A DNA stretch of 64,000 nucleotides from NCBI RefSeq assembly GCF_023078275.1, contig NC_062978.1, positions 5,222,585-5,286,584 of the forward strand, given 5' to 3'. How positions within the stretch are numbered: the first letter of the stretch is position 1; each line of letters begins with the position of its first letter. The translations under genes were made by a program, and so were the position numbers. Under the pieces are notes generated by a model. It made no database searches, was not told where the DNA came from, and worked only from the letters and a program-made list of their open reading frames with translations. The stretch comes from Leguminivora glycinivorella. Taxonomy: Eukaryota > Arthropoda > Insecta > Lepidoptera > Tortricidae. This document shows, piece after piece, positions 1-9,958 of this stretch.

Positions 1-3000
1 ATAAGTGTTTTTGTAAGGTTTTCTTCATACAATTCTTGGTTAAGCCAATCAACCTTTCGTAAAATCCTCCATGCCATGGGGCTAATTGCGGTATGAATTT
101 CCATTTAATCTCCTTTTCTATGCAATATGGGTCTTGAAGAATTTCAGAAAGTAACTTGTAATGAGCTGCGTTGTCAGATGTAATTAAGGTAGGCACGCCT
201 CTCGCTGATATCATCCTTTTTAAGGCCAGAAGACCTTCTTCCGCTGTTAGATCCTTTACCACTTCCAGGTGAATGGCTCTTACCGCTAAACATGTATAAA
301 GGCTAATCCATCTTTTACAACTGCCATTCCCGTTGTTAACTAGAAGTGGTCCCAGGTAGTCTGTTCCAACGTACGTAAAAGGAGAGCTGTAATTGACTCT
401 CTCTTTAGGAAGAGCAGGGGTTTCTGGTAGTCTATAAGGTCCTCCATCATGTTTCATACATTCAGGGCATCCCTTTAATATCCGTTGGACTTTACTTCTT
501 CCTTGAGGAATCCAATACATTTCTCTTATTTTATCAAGCGTGTGGCTGACACCTACATGTTTGTTCTCTTGATGAGTTTTCATTATAATTTCCTTCGTGA
601 AATCTGACTCTTTTGGTATGAGTATAGGGTATCGTTTGTCGAACGACCAGTTTGCGTTTTTCATACGACCTTTGCATCTCAATAGGTCATCAATGTCCTT
701 GAATACTCCTAAGTTTCGACTTAGATTGGTTTCTTTTCCTTCTACCTCTAGAGGAAAATATTTAGCTTGAATTTCTTTTAATTTATGAAGCTTGTCGTCT
801 GTTGACTGATTATTTCCTATCACTTCATTTGGTGTTATAATTTCCTCCGTTTTCATCGGGTTGACATTAACAACTGGATCTTCTTTATCGACCATCTCTA
901 TGTCTTCTTGGAACCCAAGACCCTCCCCTGTCAGAAGAGAACTGGTTGGCTCACTGCCGGATGTGGTTGGCCATTTCTGTGGATCTTCTGTTATAAACTG
1001 CGGACCATTCAGCCATTTCTCCTTATCCTCCTCTGCACGAAGGGGTCTTGTGCCTACATCTGCTGGGTTCAAGCTTGATGGTAGATATCTTATCTCCAGG
1101 TCTTTGTTTGTCTTGATTTCTTCTACTCGTCTGGCAACGAAGGGAGGAAGTAGTTTGTTAGACTTACACCATTCGATGACAATCTGACTATCGGTCCATA
1201 AGACTTGTCTTACTATTTTCTGTTGCAGAAACTTAAGGACGAACTTCATCAGTCTACAGCCTATCAGTACTCCCAGAAGTTCTAGACGGGGTATCTTGAG
1301 GTTATCTTGATCCTTGGTTGGTATCAGACGGGATTTACCCATGATAAAGCTTTTCTTCGAGCCACAGACTAGAAACACCGATGCTGCGTAGGCTTGTAGT
1401 GAAGCATCTGTGAAGCAGTGCAGTTGGTAATTCGCTTCCGTTGGTGTCTTCATGTAACATCTATCCACCGATACCTTTCCTATGACTTCTAGGTTCTGTC
1501 GGATGATGTTCCACTCTTCTGTTAGCTCGCTTGATAATGGTGAGTCCCAAGATGCTCCGGCCTTCCAAAGTCCTTGCAGAAAAAGTTTAGCTGATAATGT
1601 ATGAGGTGCCGCGTAACCGCACGGGTCATAAATTGATGCGATAGTCTTCAGTATTCCTCTTTTTGTGACTGCTTCCTCTTGGAGGTTGGGCTTCAGCTGG
1701 AGGGTGTCCTTTTTTATGTCCCACTCTAAGCCAAGTACTTTTATCTTGTTTTCTTTACATGTATCAGGGACCATCTTCATGAATTCTTCGGAGTTAGAAC
1801 TCCAATCCCTGAGTGACATTGAAATATCTTGAAAAGATCCTTTTAAACTTTTGTAAAGCTCTATTGCTTCAGCTGTAGTACTACAGCCTGAAACAAAGTT
1901 GTCTACGTATATGTCATTCGCTTTCTGCCTGACATGCTGATCTTCTGCATTATTTAAATGTTCTTTAATAGTCGCATTCAGTAGAAACGGTGAAGATATC
2001 ACGCCGAATGGAACTCTGCAGAATCTTAGGTAAAGTAGGTTATCCTGAGATACTGGTTTAGAGGTATCTTTAAGCCATAAGAATCTGGTAACGTCACGAT
2101 CCTTCTCGTGTAATGCCATCTGTAAAAACGCCTTTTCTATGTCGGACGTCAATCCTATGTGATGTGTCCTGAATTTGATGAGTAACCCTGTAAGGTCTTC
2201 AAGCATGAGTGGTCCTCTGTATAAGCACTCGTTCAGACTCTTGGTGTTCTTGTTACTCTTGGAACTAGCATCATACACGATTCGCATAGGTTTTCCTCGA
2301 TGACGTACTCCATGGAAGGGTAGGTAGTGAATAGCGTTACCAGTTGACGTTCCTGATGTGGGTACGACTTCTATTATACCCTTAGCTAATTGTTGTTTAA
2401 ATGTATCGTCGTATGACATTAAGGTTTCTTGGTCCATGCGCTTCAGTAAACTTGACAGACGCCCAAAGGCGATTCCAAAGTTATTAGGTAAGTCAGGCGG
2501 ATAAGTTATCCATGGCCAGCTTACCGTGTATCTATTGTTAATTTTTACTGTAGTTTCATTAAAATTTTTAATAGCTTCTTCTTCTCTTGTTGCTTTAGGT
2601 GAATCACAAATTCCTATACATTCCAATTCCCAAAGGTTTTTAATGTCTCCATCACAAAGAGGTGAATCTGGTTGATGAAGCTTCGTTTCAATACAAGTTT
2701 GAGCATAAGTCACTACATATGATTCCTCTTCAAGCTGTGGTTCCGTCTTGCCACTGACTATCCATCCAAGGGCAGAATCCACTAGAAACAAGTTACTATC
2801 TAGTTGTATCTTAGTTTCATAAATAATGTTAAAGTAGTAGTCGTTTCCGATTAGAATCTGCACCTGTCCGCTTACAGAACCATCATCCGCCAGTACATAA
2901 GACTCGGGTACGCCCCGTAACTTGACATTTGGGATGAATCCTCTTGAAATGCGTTGGACACAGTTAGCTTGTATAACTATCTTCTTATTTGTTCTAGTTA

Positions 3001-3334
3001 CTAACTGTAGAATCACTATAGGACTATGTATTTCCTTCGGAGGATCTTCACCGAAGGTGAAAATTGTCAAGAGACTTTCTTCTTCGACTGGAAGCTTCAA
3101 CTCCTTGGCCGCTTGAAATGTGACATAAGAACGTTGAGACCCTGGGTCTAAAATTAAACGGTATTTACACAATACATTATTCTTATCACCTAAGGGGTTA
3201 GCATAAACAACAGCTGTCTGTAGAGTGGTGATTCCTCTTTCTGAAATAGTCAAGACTGTTTCTTTGTTTTGGGATCCTTTGGAAAATTTGAAGGGCATAA
3301 GGCCATGTTGTGCCTTTCCTTTCCTGGGCAAAGT
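1..3334 (-). CDS. pol: BEL/Pao retrotransposon pol polyprotein (runs off left edge)
   Basis: I checked the whole frame by hand and found no stop from 3334 to position 2, so the pol reading frame is intact as far as the window shows. Domains in order: an aspartic protease of the DUF1758 type (LDPGSQRSYVT, near 3150); reverse transcriptase with a YVDN box at 1898-1909, where BEL elements often have N for the second D; RNase H (HCFTDAS, near 1400-1420) followed by NPADVGTR near 1060; and an integrase with an HHCC zinc region (near 430-590), then D (DYLGP), D (SDN) and E (APWHGGFYERLI, near 50-90). The frame is -1 relative to gag and overlaps it by 85 nt. It could be made by frameshifting, or from its own ATG at 3296-3298. 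The integrase C-terminus and the 3' LTR lie outside the window. Confidence 0.93.
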
Positions 3335-4611
3335 CTACAAGTCCAGTTTTCCTTACAGTCCTTTACAAGATGATTCTTCCTAAAGCATATAAAGCATCTT
3401 CCGGTCAACCGCTTCTTTCTTTCCTCTAAAGTAGAAGCGTCCTGGCACGTATAATTGCGGTGTTTGCCGTTGCAGAATATACAACCTAAGATTTTCCCTT
3501 TTTCCTTTGGGTTAACAGTTGTAGATCTGTTAGCAGATGTTGCAACATTAGATACGCTCGGTTTGTTTCCTTTTTTGGGTTCATTGGCCCTTTGAAATTT
3601 TCCTTTTCTATTTAGTCCTTTTCTATTAGTACTTCCTTGATAATGTTGAGTATTTGAGGTATTATTTCCCTGTTGGAAATGATGCATTCTCTTCGCACGC
3701 TTTGCGTTCACATGCAGGGTACCGACAGTGCTGTCATCTACCTCATGTGATCGTTTCCTTCCAGCAATTCTCTCTGCATCTTCCTTTGCAGTGATAATTT
3801 TATTCAATTGTTCCCGGAGTTCTTGTGTGGACTCATTCTGAATTTTCAACTTTATTTCGTATATTAAATCCGAAGGAAATTTCTCCAAAATCATGAAACG
3901 AAGATGGTTGTGGTTGGTGTTTTCGCCAAGAGACTCTAGGATTTTAAGATTGCGCTCCACCTCGTTGAAAGTTCTTCTACAATCTTCTGCGCTGCTTTTT
4001 GCCGCTTCGATTTTGTATAATGTAGCATAGTGGGCATCAATCAGATGAGCTTTCTTGCCAAAACGTTCCTTTAGTAGAGTGACCGCTATCTTATAGTTTC
4101 CGTTAGTGGTAGGCAGGCCATCAATAGCTTTCTTAGCATCACCCGTCACTGAAGTTTTAAGATAAGACAGCTTGTCTACATCAGGTAAGTTTCTTGAGTC
4201 GATATTGCTGCTAAAACTATCCCAAAATTCGCACCAGGAAAGCACATCCCCGTTATAAACCTGTAGTTGGAGTTTCGGTAGTCGACAAGAGGAATTCACT
4301 TCAGGCGGCTTTTCCTGGGTCTCACGGGATACGGTGACTTGGTCGATCTTCGCCTTGAGTTCTGCTAAAGTCTCTTCTGCTAAAAGCTGCTGGCCACTAA
4401 TCAAGAAAATTTCATCTGATGCAGGAGTTGTAGCTAAACGAAAGTATTCTGATAAATTAGCGTTGAGCCTATTCACTGCAGCTTGCAGTCTGTTATAGAC
4501 GACCTGAGCCTGTCCTATGTTTTCTGACCGAACCGTACTGGGTATTGTTTCCAATTCAGCACCAATTTTTTCACTGGTGATTCGAAGTCTGATTAAGAGA
4601 ATCTCGTCCAT
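3250..4611 (-). CDS. gag: BEL/Pao retrotransposon Gag
   Basis: This is a 453-aa Gag starting at a true ATG (4609-4611). The N-terminal half is coiled-coil-like and polar. The central part (about residues 110-190, LPKLQLQVYNGD...WCEFWDSF) matches the DUF1759 Gag domain of BEL/Pao elements. The C-terminus has three zinc knuckles near residues 375-440: CIFCNGKHRNYTC, CFICFRKNHLVKDC and CRLCPGKERHNMALC, the usual nucleic-acid binding part of nucleocapsid. A basic, low-complexity linker (about residues 300-370) precedes them. The frame is intact, which together with the open pol frame suggests a young copy. Pol follows in the -1 frame. Confidence 0.93.
   Translation of the reverse strand: MDEILLIRLRITSEKIGAELETIPSTVRSENIGQAQVVYNRLQAAVNRLNANLSEYFRLATTPASDEIFLISGQQLLAEETLAELKAKIDQVTVSRETQEKPPEVNSSCRLPKLQLQVYNGDVLSWCEFWDSFSSNIDSRNLPDVDKLSYLKTSVTGDAKKAIDGLPTTNGNYKIAVTLLKERFGKKAHLIDAHYATLYKIEAAKSSAEDCRRTFNEVERNLKILESLGENTNHNHLRFMILEKFPSDLIYEIKLKIQNESTQELREQLNKIITAKEDAERIAGRKRSHEVDDSTVGTLHVNAKRAKRMHHFQQGNNTSNTQHYQGSTNRKGLNRKGKFQRANEPKKGNKPSVSNVATSANRSTTVNPKEKGKILGCIFCNGKHRNYTCQDASTLEERKKRLTGRCFICFRKNHLVKDCKENWTCRLCPGKERHNMALCPSNFPKDPKTKKQS
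3283..3289 (-). promoter_or_regulatory. candidate -1 ribosomal frameshift heptamer A_AAT_TTT
   Basis: On the minus strand, in the gag frame, the codons TCA AAT TTT contain A_AAT_TTT, which fits the X_XXY_YYZ rule for -1 slippage. It lies 31 nt before the gag stop and inside the 85-nt overlap with the pol frame, which is exactly -1. I did not find a clear stem or pseudoknot downstream by eye. An alternative is independent initiation at the pol-frame ATG at 3296-3298. Confidence 0.6.
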
Positions 4612-6660
4612 CTTGTCCTGGAAGGTACAGAAATATATACTATAAACTAGTATCTTTTATTAAAACTCTTATTGGGAAAAGTCTATTTAATTATCCTTCA
4701 CAAGGATAGGTTTCTGACATTTTCTTTAATTATTTTAGAATGCTACTAGAAATGAGGAATTGTTTATTTTTTATTAATCTATTCTTATTATGGAAAACAA
4801 CACTCAATAGTTAAAAGTAACAAAAGATTAAAATTTAATTTAATTTATGAGGACTCTTATTTGAAACTTTAATACTTTCACTTTAAAATTAATTTAATTA
4901 ATGAGTTCTTTTATTTCCAAATTTAAATTATTTCACTTTAAATTGAATATCACTAAAGAAAATTGGAATATCTGTAAACATAACATACACACAGACATGT
5001 TATTGAACTCAAATTTATGTTAAGACTTATCACTTCTTATCAGTGCTTGTCAGTAACGTTGACGTTTACACGCAGGTAACTATAATATAACTTTGCACTG
5101 TCACTTTCACTCATTCAGCTTACTCATTTGTTTTATTTTTGTATTTAATTTGTATGACGTATTTTAACGAACACTATTGACACAAATTCACTTCTTATAC
5201 TAAACCTGTAAAGAAGATGTTAATTCACATATACACACAATCAACATAAAAAAAATTTTCTCAAAGTTCTTTAAGGAATAAGTAAACAACATTGTGAGTT
5301 CAGGAAAAATATGCGAGATATGCATAACATAATATCTCACGATGTTAAAAGCTTCTCTAAACTTTTAAAGAATACTAGAATTCGCCATTTTGACTCCGCT
5401 GCAAATACATTTCTTCATCCAAGTTAATCTTCGCCAATAACAAGTACAATGTCAAAGTATTCAAGATATCTCTAATAAAACGTAATACGGATGTTAAAAC
5501 TTGAATATTGACTGTAATATTCTTACTTAACTAACTTTATTTCTACTTTAGAACTTTAAACACGCCATGTTTCTTTGCAAAAACCACGAGGTCGTTTTCG
5601 CTAACTTTACGGCAAATTAGCTGACGATTGGTTTTTCTTTGAACAAACTTCATGTGATGACGAAGTAGTTATTTAAAAACTTACCGAGGAATTTCTTTTC
5701 TCTTTTCTCGTCTAATCCGGTGGTATGTGTCGAGTCCGTGATGGTTCACGGAGGCCGGTTCGTGTTTTTGTCTTCCTATGACGTAAAATACACATATTTT
5801 CAATAATCGTACTCATTCACCAATTTAATTCTTCTATAAAGCACTTGAAATTGTACAAAACAACTGCATCTTACCTATAAACTGGATGCAAACTTCTTGG
5901 GAACCAGCGCTGTTGCAGCTTCTCCGTAAACAAAGTTTCAAAGTAAAGCGTATTCTCTACGGGAATTAGTGTTGCCAGCCTTAGTCAGAACTCCCTGATT
6001 TCTGACATATTTAACGAATAAACTAACCGTAACTTGTTTCTTCTTCGGTCCTTTTAGATGCATCGTTATTACTTTTATACAAATACTTAATACTAAAATC
6101 TTAATTCTAATTAAGTTTAACACACATGTATCAAGTAAAATTCAAAGCGGAAAATTCCTCTGCCCCTTCTTATTTTACGCTTGTCTTATAAGACTTATAA
6201 GATATACCTGCAGTATACCATAGGCTAGTGCTTCTCTTCTTATCCCTGAAAAGATCTTCTAGCTTATATACTAATCAATCCAATATAATTACGAACACAA
6301 AGACAAAATTCTTACCGACTTATATCTATACACAGTTCAGTATGACCGTTTGACTTAATTACACATTCATCTTATAAGAAAATTCTCATTACTGCCTTCC
6401 AAGTCGAATCCGTTTGTAAAATAATTTCTTCTCTTCACTGAAGTTATCCGGTTAATCCTTTCGAGTCGTAATTTTCTCCCGACATTTCGGGTAATCTTCT
6501 TACTGTAACTGTAGCAACACTACTTCGTGCTATGGCCGCCGCGATGGCGCGATGGCCGCCATGTTTCGCTTTTGGCCAATCAGAGACGTATTCGTGACGT
6601 ATCCCGGAAGCAACTGAAGCAACTTTGTTCAATAACATGACCTTTTATTTTTGAATAATG
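4612..6660 (-). mobile_element. BEL/Pao 5' leader and presumed 5' LTR (ends undefined)
   Basis: There is no coding region for 2 kb upstream of gag, which is where the leader, primer-binding site and 5' LTR must lie. A weak candidate junction is at 5567/5568: minus-strand sequence ending in CA is followed by TGGCGTG, as expected for an LTR end plus primer-binding site, but I could not match it to a tRNA. A GC-rich patch at 6530-6600 has repeated gatggc/gccgcc units and a CCAAT sequence. The partner LTR is outside the window, so the limits cannot be fixed. Confidence 0.45.
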
Positions 6661-7636
6661 AATTTTTAATTTCATAAATTCGGACGAATACTGAAATCTT
6701 CATACTTTTATTTTTTAAACATTATTTATAACAATTGAGCCTTTTTTCTTATACGGGGAATAAAATGTATCTTATAAGTAAGTAAACCATCCTTTAGCCG
6801 AGAGAGTACGCCATGATGTATTTTCTCATATCCTGCCGTATTACACAGTCAATGAAATTACTTTATTCTTAAAAGTCTTCACTTATTGAGCTCTTGAAGT
6901 AACTTTCATAACTAAATGAGCCAAAATTGATGTTGAACCAGACCCTGTAATTATATGATTCCGCACGTGTACTTAAAGTACAAATCTTGCAATTTTTGTT
7001 ACTATTGACACACACATGTTATTTTTCTTAGAATAATACGTTTAATGTTAGGATAGTATACCTTGCATTCATTTTAGGTTATGCCTTGATTCTATATCTG
7101 TTCAATCCCAGCACTAACCACCAATGTCGCCACCCCTCTCCTAGCCGCCTACGGTACATTTACGAGTCCGTAAAGGAGAAGGATGGCAACTTATTTGTGT
7201 GTGTGTGGTCAATATATATACTGACCACCAAACAGAATGCATGGTATACATACCTGACACTTCTATAGATGATTCCTCATCCACGCTCACGCTGTCCCAA
7301 CCTTCTCGGGGCCAGGTGAGCCTCTGATCTGCTTCGCTTGCTTTTATGTTACGGCGGCTGATTGTCACTCCGTGATCTGTGGGTTTTAAGTGCTCATGAA
7401 TATGGTATTCTCCTAACAACCGTCCCTTAGAACATACATCATCGTCATACTACTCATACTAAGGATTGATCTTATTCAACCAGACAGGGTACACCAAATA
7501 CCTCTTCCTCGGACGCCTACACGCCCAAGTGGATAGTCGAGACGTACCGCCACACTACGGCACGTCTGTCTGGAGCTCGGCGGGTGTGAGGACGTGCTGA
7601 ACTGTCAACACCCTCGTACCTATCATACCGACTCTT
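6661..7636. other. spacer between BEL/Pao and the non-LTR element
   Basis: This is AT-rich sequence to about 7080, then mixed sequence to 7636. I see no gene, RNA or clear repeat. Short open frames on both strands look like chance. Confidence 0.4.
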
Positions 7637-8080
7637 CTGGAGAACTCGTCTTCCAGGATTGATAACAGTGAGGGCCGTCGGCGTACCTCTCGACCCCCGG
7701 CGACCTCGTCTTTCCGGGCTGAGCCAGGTACGCCGCCGACGTGCCCTCGACCCCCGGCGACCTCGACCCCCGGGCTGAGCCGAGCACGCCGTGGACTTGC
7801 ACCTCACCCTCTGGCGATCTAGTCTTACCAGGATTGAGAACAGTGAGCCGTCGACGTACCTCTCGACCCCCGGCGACCTCGACCCCCGGGCTGAGCCAGG
7901 TACGCCGCCGACGTGCCCCTCGACCCCCGGCGACCTCGACCCCCGGGCTGAGCCGAGCACGCCGCGGTCTCACCATGATTGAGCATGCATGCTTATTCTA
8001 AGTGTGTCTACCTGTCACTTACCGGCACCTTTAGCGTGCCTTGTCTGCTTGCGCCTCTGGAGAACTAGTCTTCCAGGATT
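7637..8080 (+). repeat. GC-rich tandem repeats ahead of the non-LTR retrotransposon
   Basis: A composite unit of about 171 bp recurs. It combines a 'ctggagaact(c/a)gtcttccaggattga' type block (7637, 7808 and again 8055) with blocks of 'cgacccccggcgacctcg' (7690, 7746, 7861, 7919). A further pair of 'ggcaccttta' blocks lies at 8024 and 8125. Placed just upstream of ORF1, these look like 5' UTR monomers of the element, which in other non-LTR elements act as promoters. That role is inference. Overlapping open frames on both strands are a by-product of GC-rich repetition. Confidence 0.7.
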
Positions 8081-8232
8081 GAGTACCATACTTACTATTT
8101 AGATAAACAACTCGGCACCTAGTGGCACCTTTAGTGCGCCTTGTCTGTTACTAAGATAATCGAGGTAATAGCCTTTAGTTAGATATGGAAACAATTGTAA
8201 GAGATACCATTACACCACTGTGAGCCACCAAG

Positions 8233-8240
8233 TATAAATA
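8233..8240 (+). promoter_or_regulatory. TATA-like box upstream of ORF1
   Basis: TATAAATA lies about 240 nt before the first ORF1 ATG (8475), after the tandem repeats. It may belong to the 5' UTR promoter of the element. Most non-LTR promoters are internal and TATA-less, so this is uncertain. Confidence 0.3.
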
Positions 8241-8474
8241 AATACTTAGCTTTAGTCGTCTCTGCAATATCTGGATAGCACGTGGATCACTTCACTGTGT
8301 GTTACACTTTTAAGTACTGGCGCGTTTCTCGCGCCTCGTGGAATGTCTACGTGGCACGTAGTTTGACAACTTTGAGATACTTACTATGGCTCCACCCAGA
8401 GGGCGCCGCCAGTGTTGCCGCAGGGGAATATTCTTGGGGCTCTATAGTTTCGCGTTGGTCGCGACAGTAATGAT

Positions 8475-9958
8475 ATGAGCTGGGACACTGCCACACGCAA
8501 GCGTAACTTTGATTTATCACCAACCAAGCTGGAGCCTTCCCCCAAAAAAATAGTAATTGGTCCGGCCCCGAGCCCGAAAAACAGGAGGCTAATACAAGTA
8601 TTACAGTTGAGGAGTCCGGTAATAGTAATGTGGTAGAGTCAAACGCGAACAATCAAATAGAGTCAACTGAAATAAACAATAGTTCCGTAACTGAATCCAA
8701 CCCACATTTATACAAACACCCCAGTCTAGACAGCAAATCACGAGAGTATGGTGCCGACGATGATGGGCCGTTCATTGTGCATGTTTCTAGGGAGGACGCC
8801 CCTGCTTCCAGTGCCACTCTAAAACCCATAAATGTAGGCCTCTTACTAACTCAGGCAAATGTTAATAACATCCAAAGGGACGGTGGCATTAAATCAGTAG
8901 GTCGCAACAGAGTAGCAGTCACTTTCTCCACAGCGGCAGATGCAAATAACTTCCTGAAACACCCGCTTCTAAGTAAAAATAAGTTTACCGCTGATATCCC
9001 TTCATATCATGTATCTCGAATGGGAGTGGTACGAGGAGTTCCTTCAGATTGGTCCATGGAGGAATTGGTCAACGGGACAACCATCAGAGAAGGTAAAGGG
9101 AAAATCCTTAAAGCTCGTCGGCTTCAACGGAAGGTGTTAAAAGATGATGGCTCCCCATCCTGGGTGCCAACCCAATCGGTAGTCATGACTTTTGAGGGAC
9201 AAAGCTTGCCGTCTAAGATCTTCGCATATTACACCTCATTAGTTGTGGAAGTGTATCAGCTGCCAATCATCCAATGTAGGAAGTGCCTCAGGTTTGGTCA
9301 CATCCAAGCACAGTGCCGGTCTGATGCTAGGTGTTACAAGTGTTCACAAAAGCACCCTGGTGATGGATGTAACATTGCTCCGGAACATGTGAGATGTCTA
9401 TTTTGTTCGGGCAGACATTATGCTACAGATAAAACATGCAACGAATTTGGTCGGCAGAAAGCTATCAAACTTGCTATGTCCGAACAGAATATTTCTTATG
9501 CAGAGGCAGCCGCTCAGTTCTCAGCAGTTCGTCGGCCATACTCAGACGTGGCAAGAGTCATGTTCGAACAGGTTCCAGACCCCTCTAGGTCGTCTGAGTC
9601 ACCCTGCCATCCTAATGTATTTATGCCGTCACCTCCGTCTACAACTTCTTATCGCAAGACAGTATATCGGGCACCCCGGCCGAGGGTCTCTCTTTCCCCG
9701 GGTTATGACAGAGAGGCTCACAATAATATTGTCCGAACTCCCCCACCACAGCTCCCCAATGGCCAGGCCCTGAATGGTGCTTACAATAGAGTCACCCCTC
9801 AGGAGGACCTAATGGAGCTGTGCTTGAAGCTCCTTACAAACATCATCGCGAAATGGAGCGACATACTACCGAACGACGTTGCGCCTTTAATGGTCACACT
9901 TGCAGGGCGACTCACCTTTCACAATAGGTCACCAGGTCAATTTTTTACAATGGAATAG
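8475..9958 (+). pseudogene. non-LTR retrotransposon ORF1 (zinc-knuckle protein), one frameshift
   Basis: The likely start is ATG 8475 (MSWDTATRKRNFDLSP...). That frame stops at 8637, while the adjoining frame is open from 8513 to 9958. A single-base change, most likely in the C/A homopolymers at 8538-8550, therefore appears to split the N-terminus. The main body holds an RRM-like region (NVGLLLTQANVNN...) and three zinc knuckles near 9275-9440: CRKCLRFGHIQAQC, CYKCSQKHPGDGC and CLFCSGRHYATDKTC. This is the ORF1 pattern of I/jockey-group elements, where ORF1p coats the RNA. ORF1 ends inside the start of ORF2 (overlap about 68 nt). Confidence 0.85.

Noticed and set aside
861..1187. 108-codon plus-strand frame
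   Set aside because: It is antisense to the intact BEL/Pao pol and has no ATG start or recognisable content.
5550..5568. Primer-binding site and LTR edge of the BEL/Pao element
   Set aside because: TGGCGTG after CA is suggestive, but I could not match it to a tRNA 3' end and the second LTR is not in the window, so it is only mentioned as a candidate.
7517..8001. Overlapping GC-rich frames on both strands as genes
   Set aside because: They coincide with the tandem repeats, are open in several frames at once and have low-complexity Arg/Pro/Ser content.
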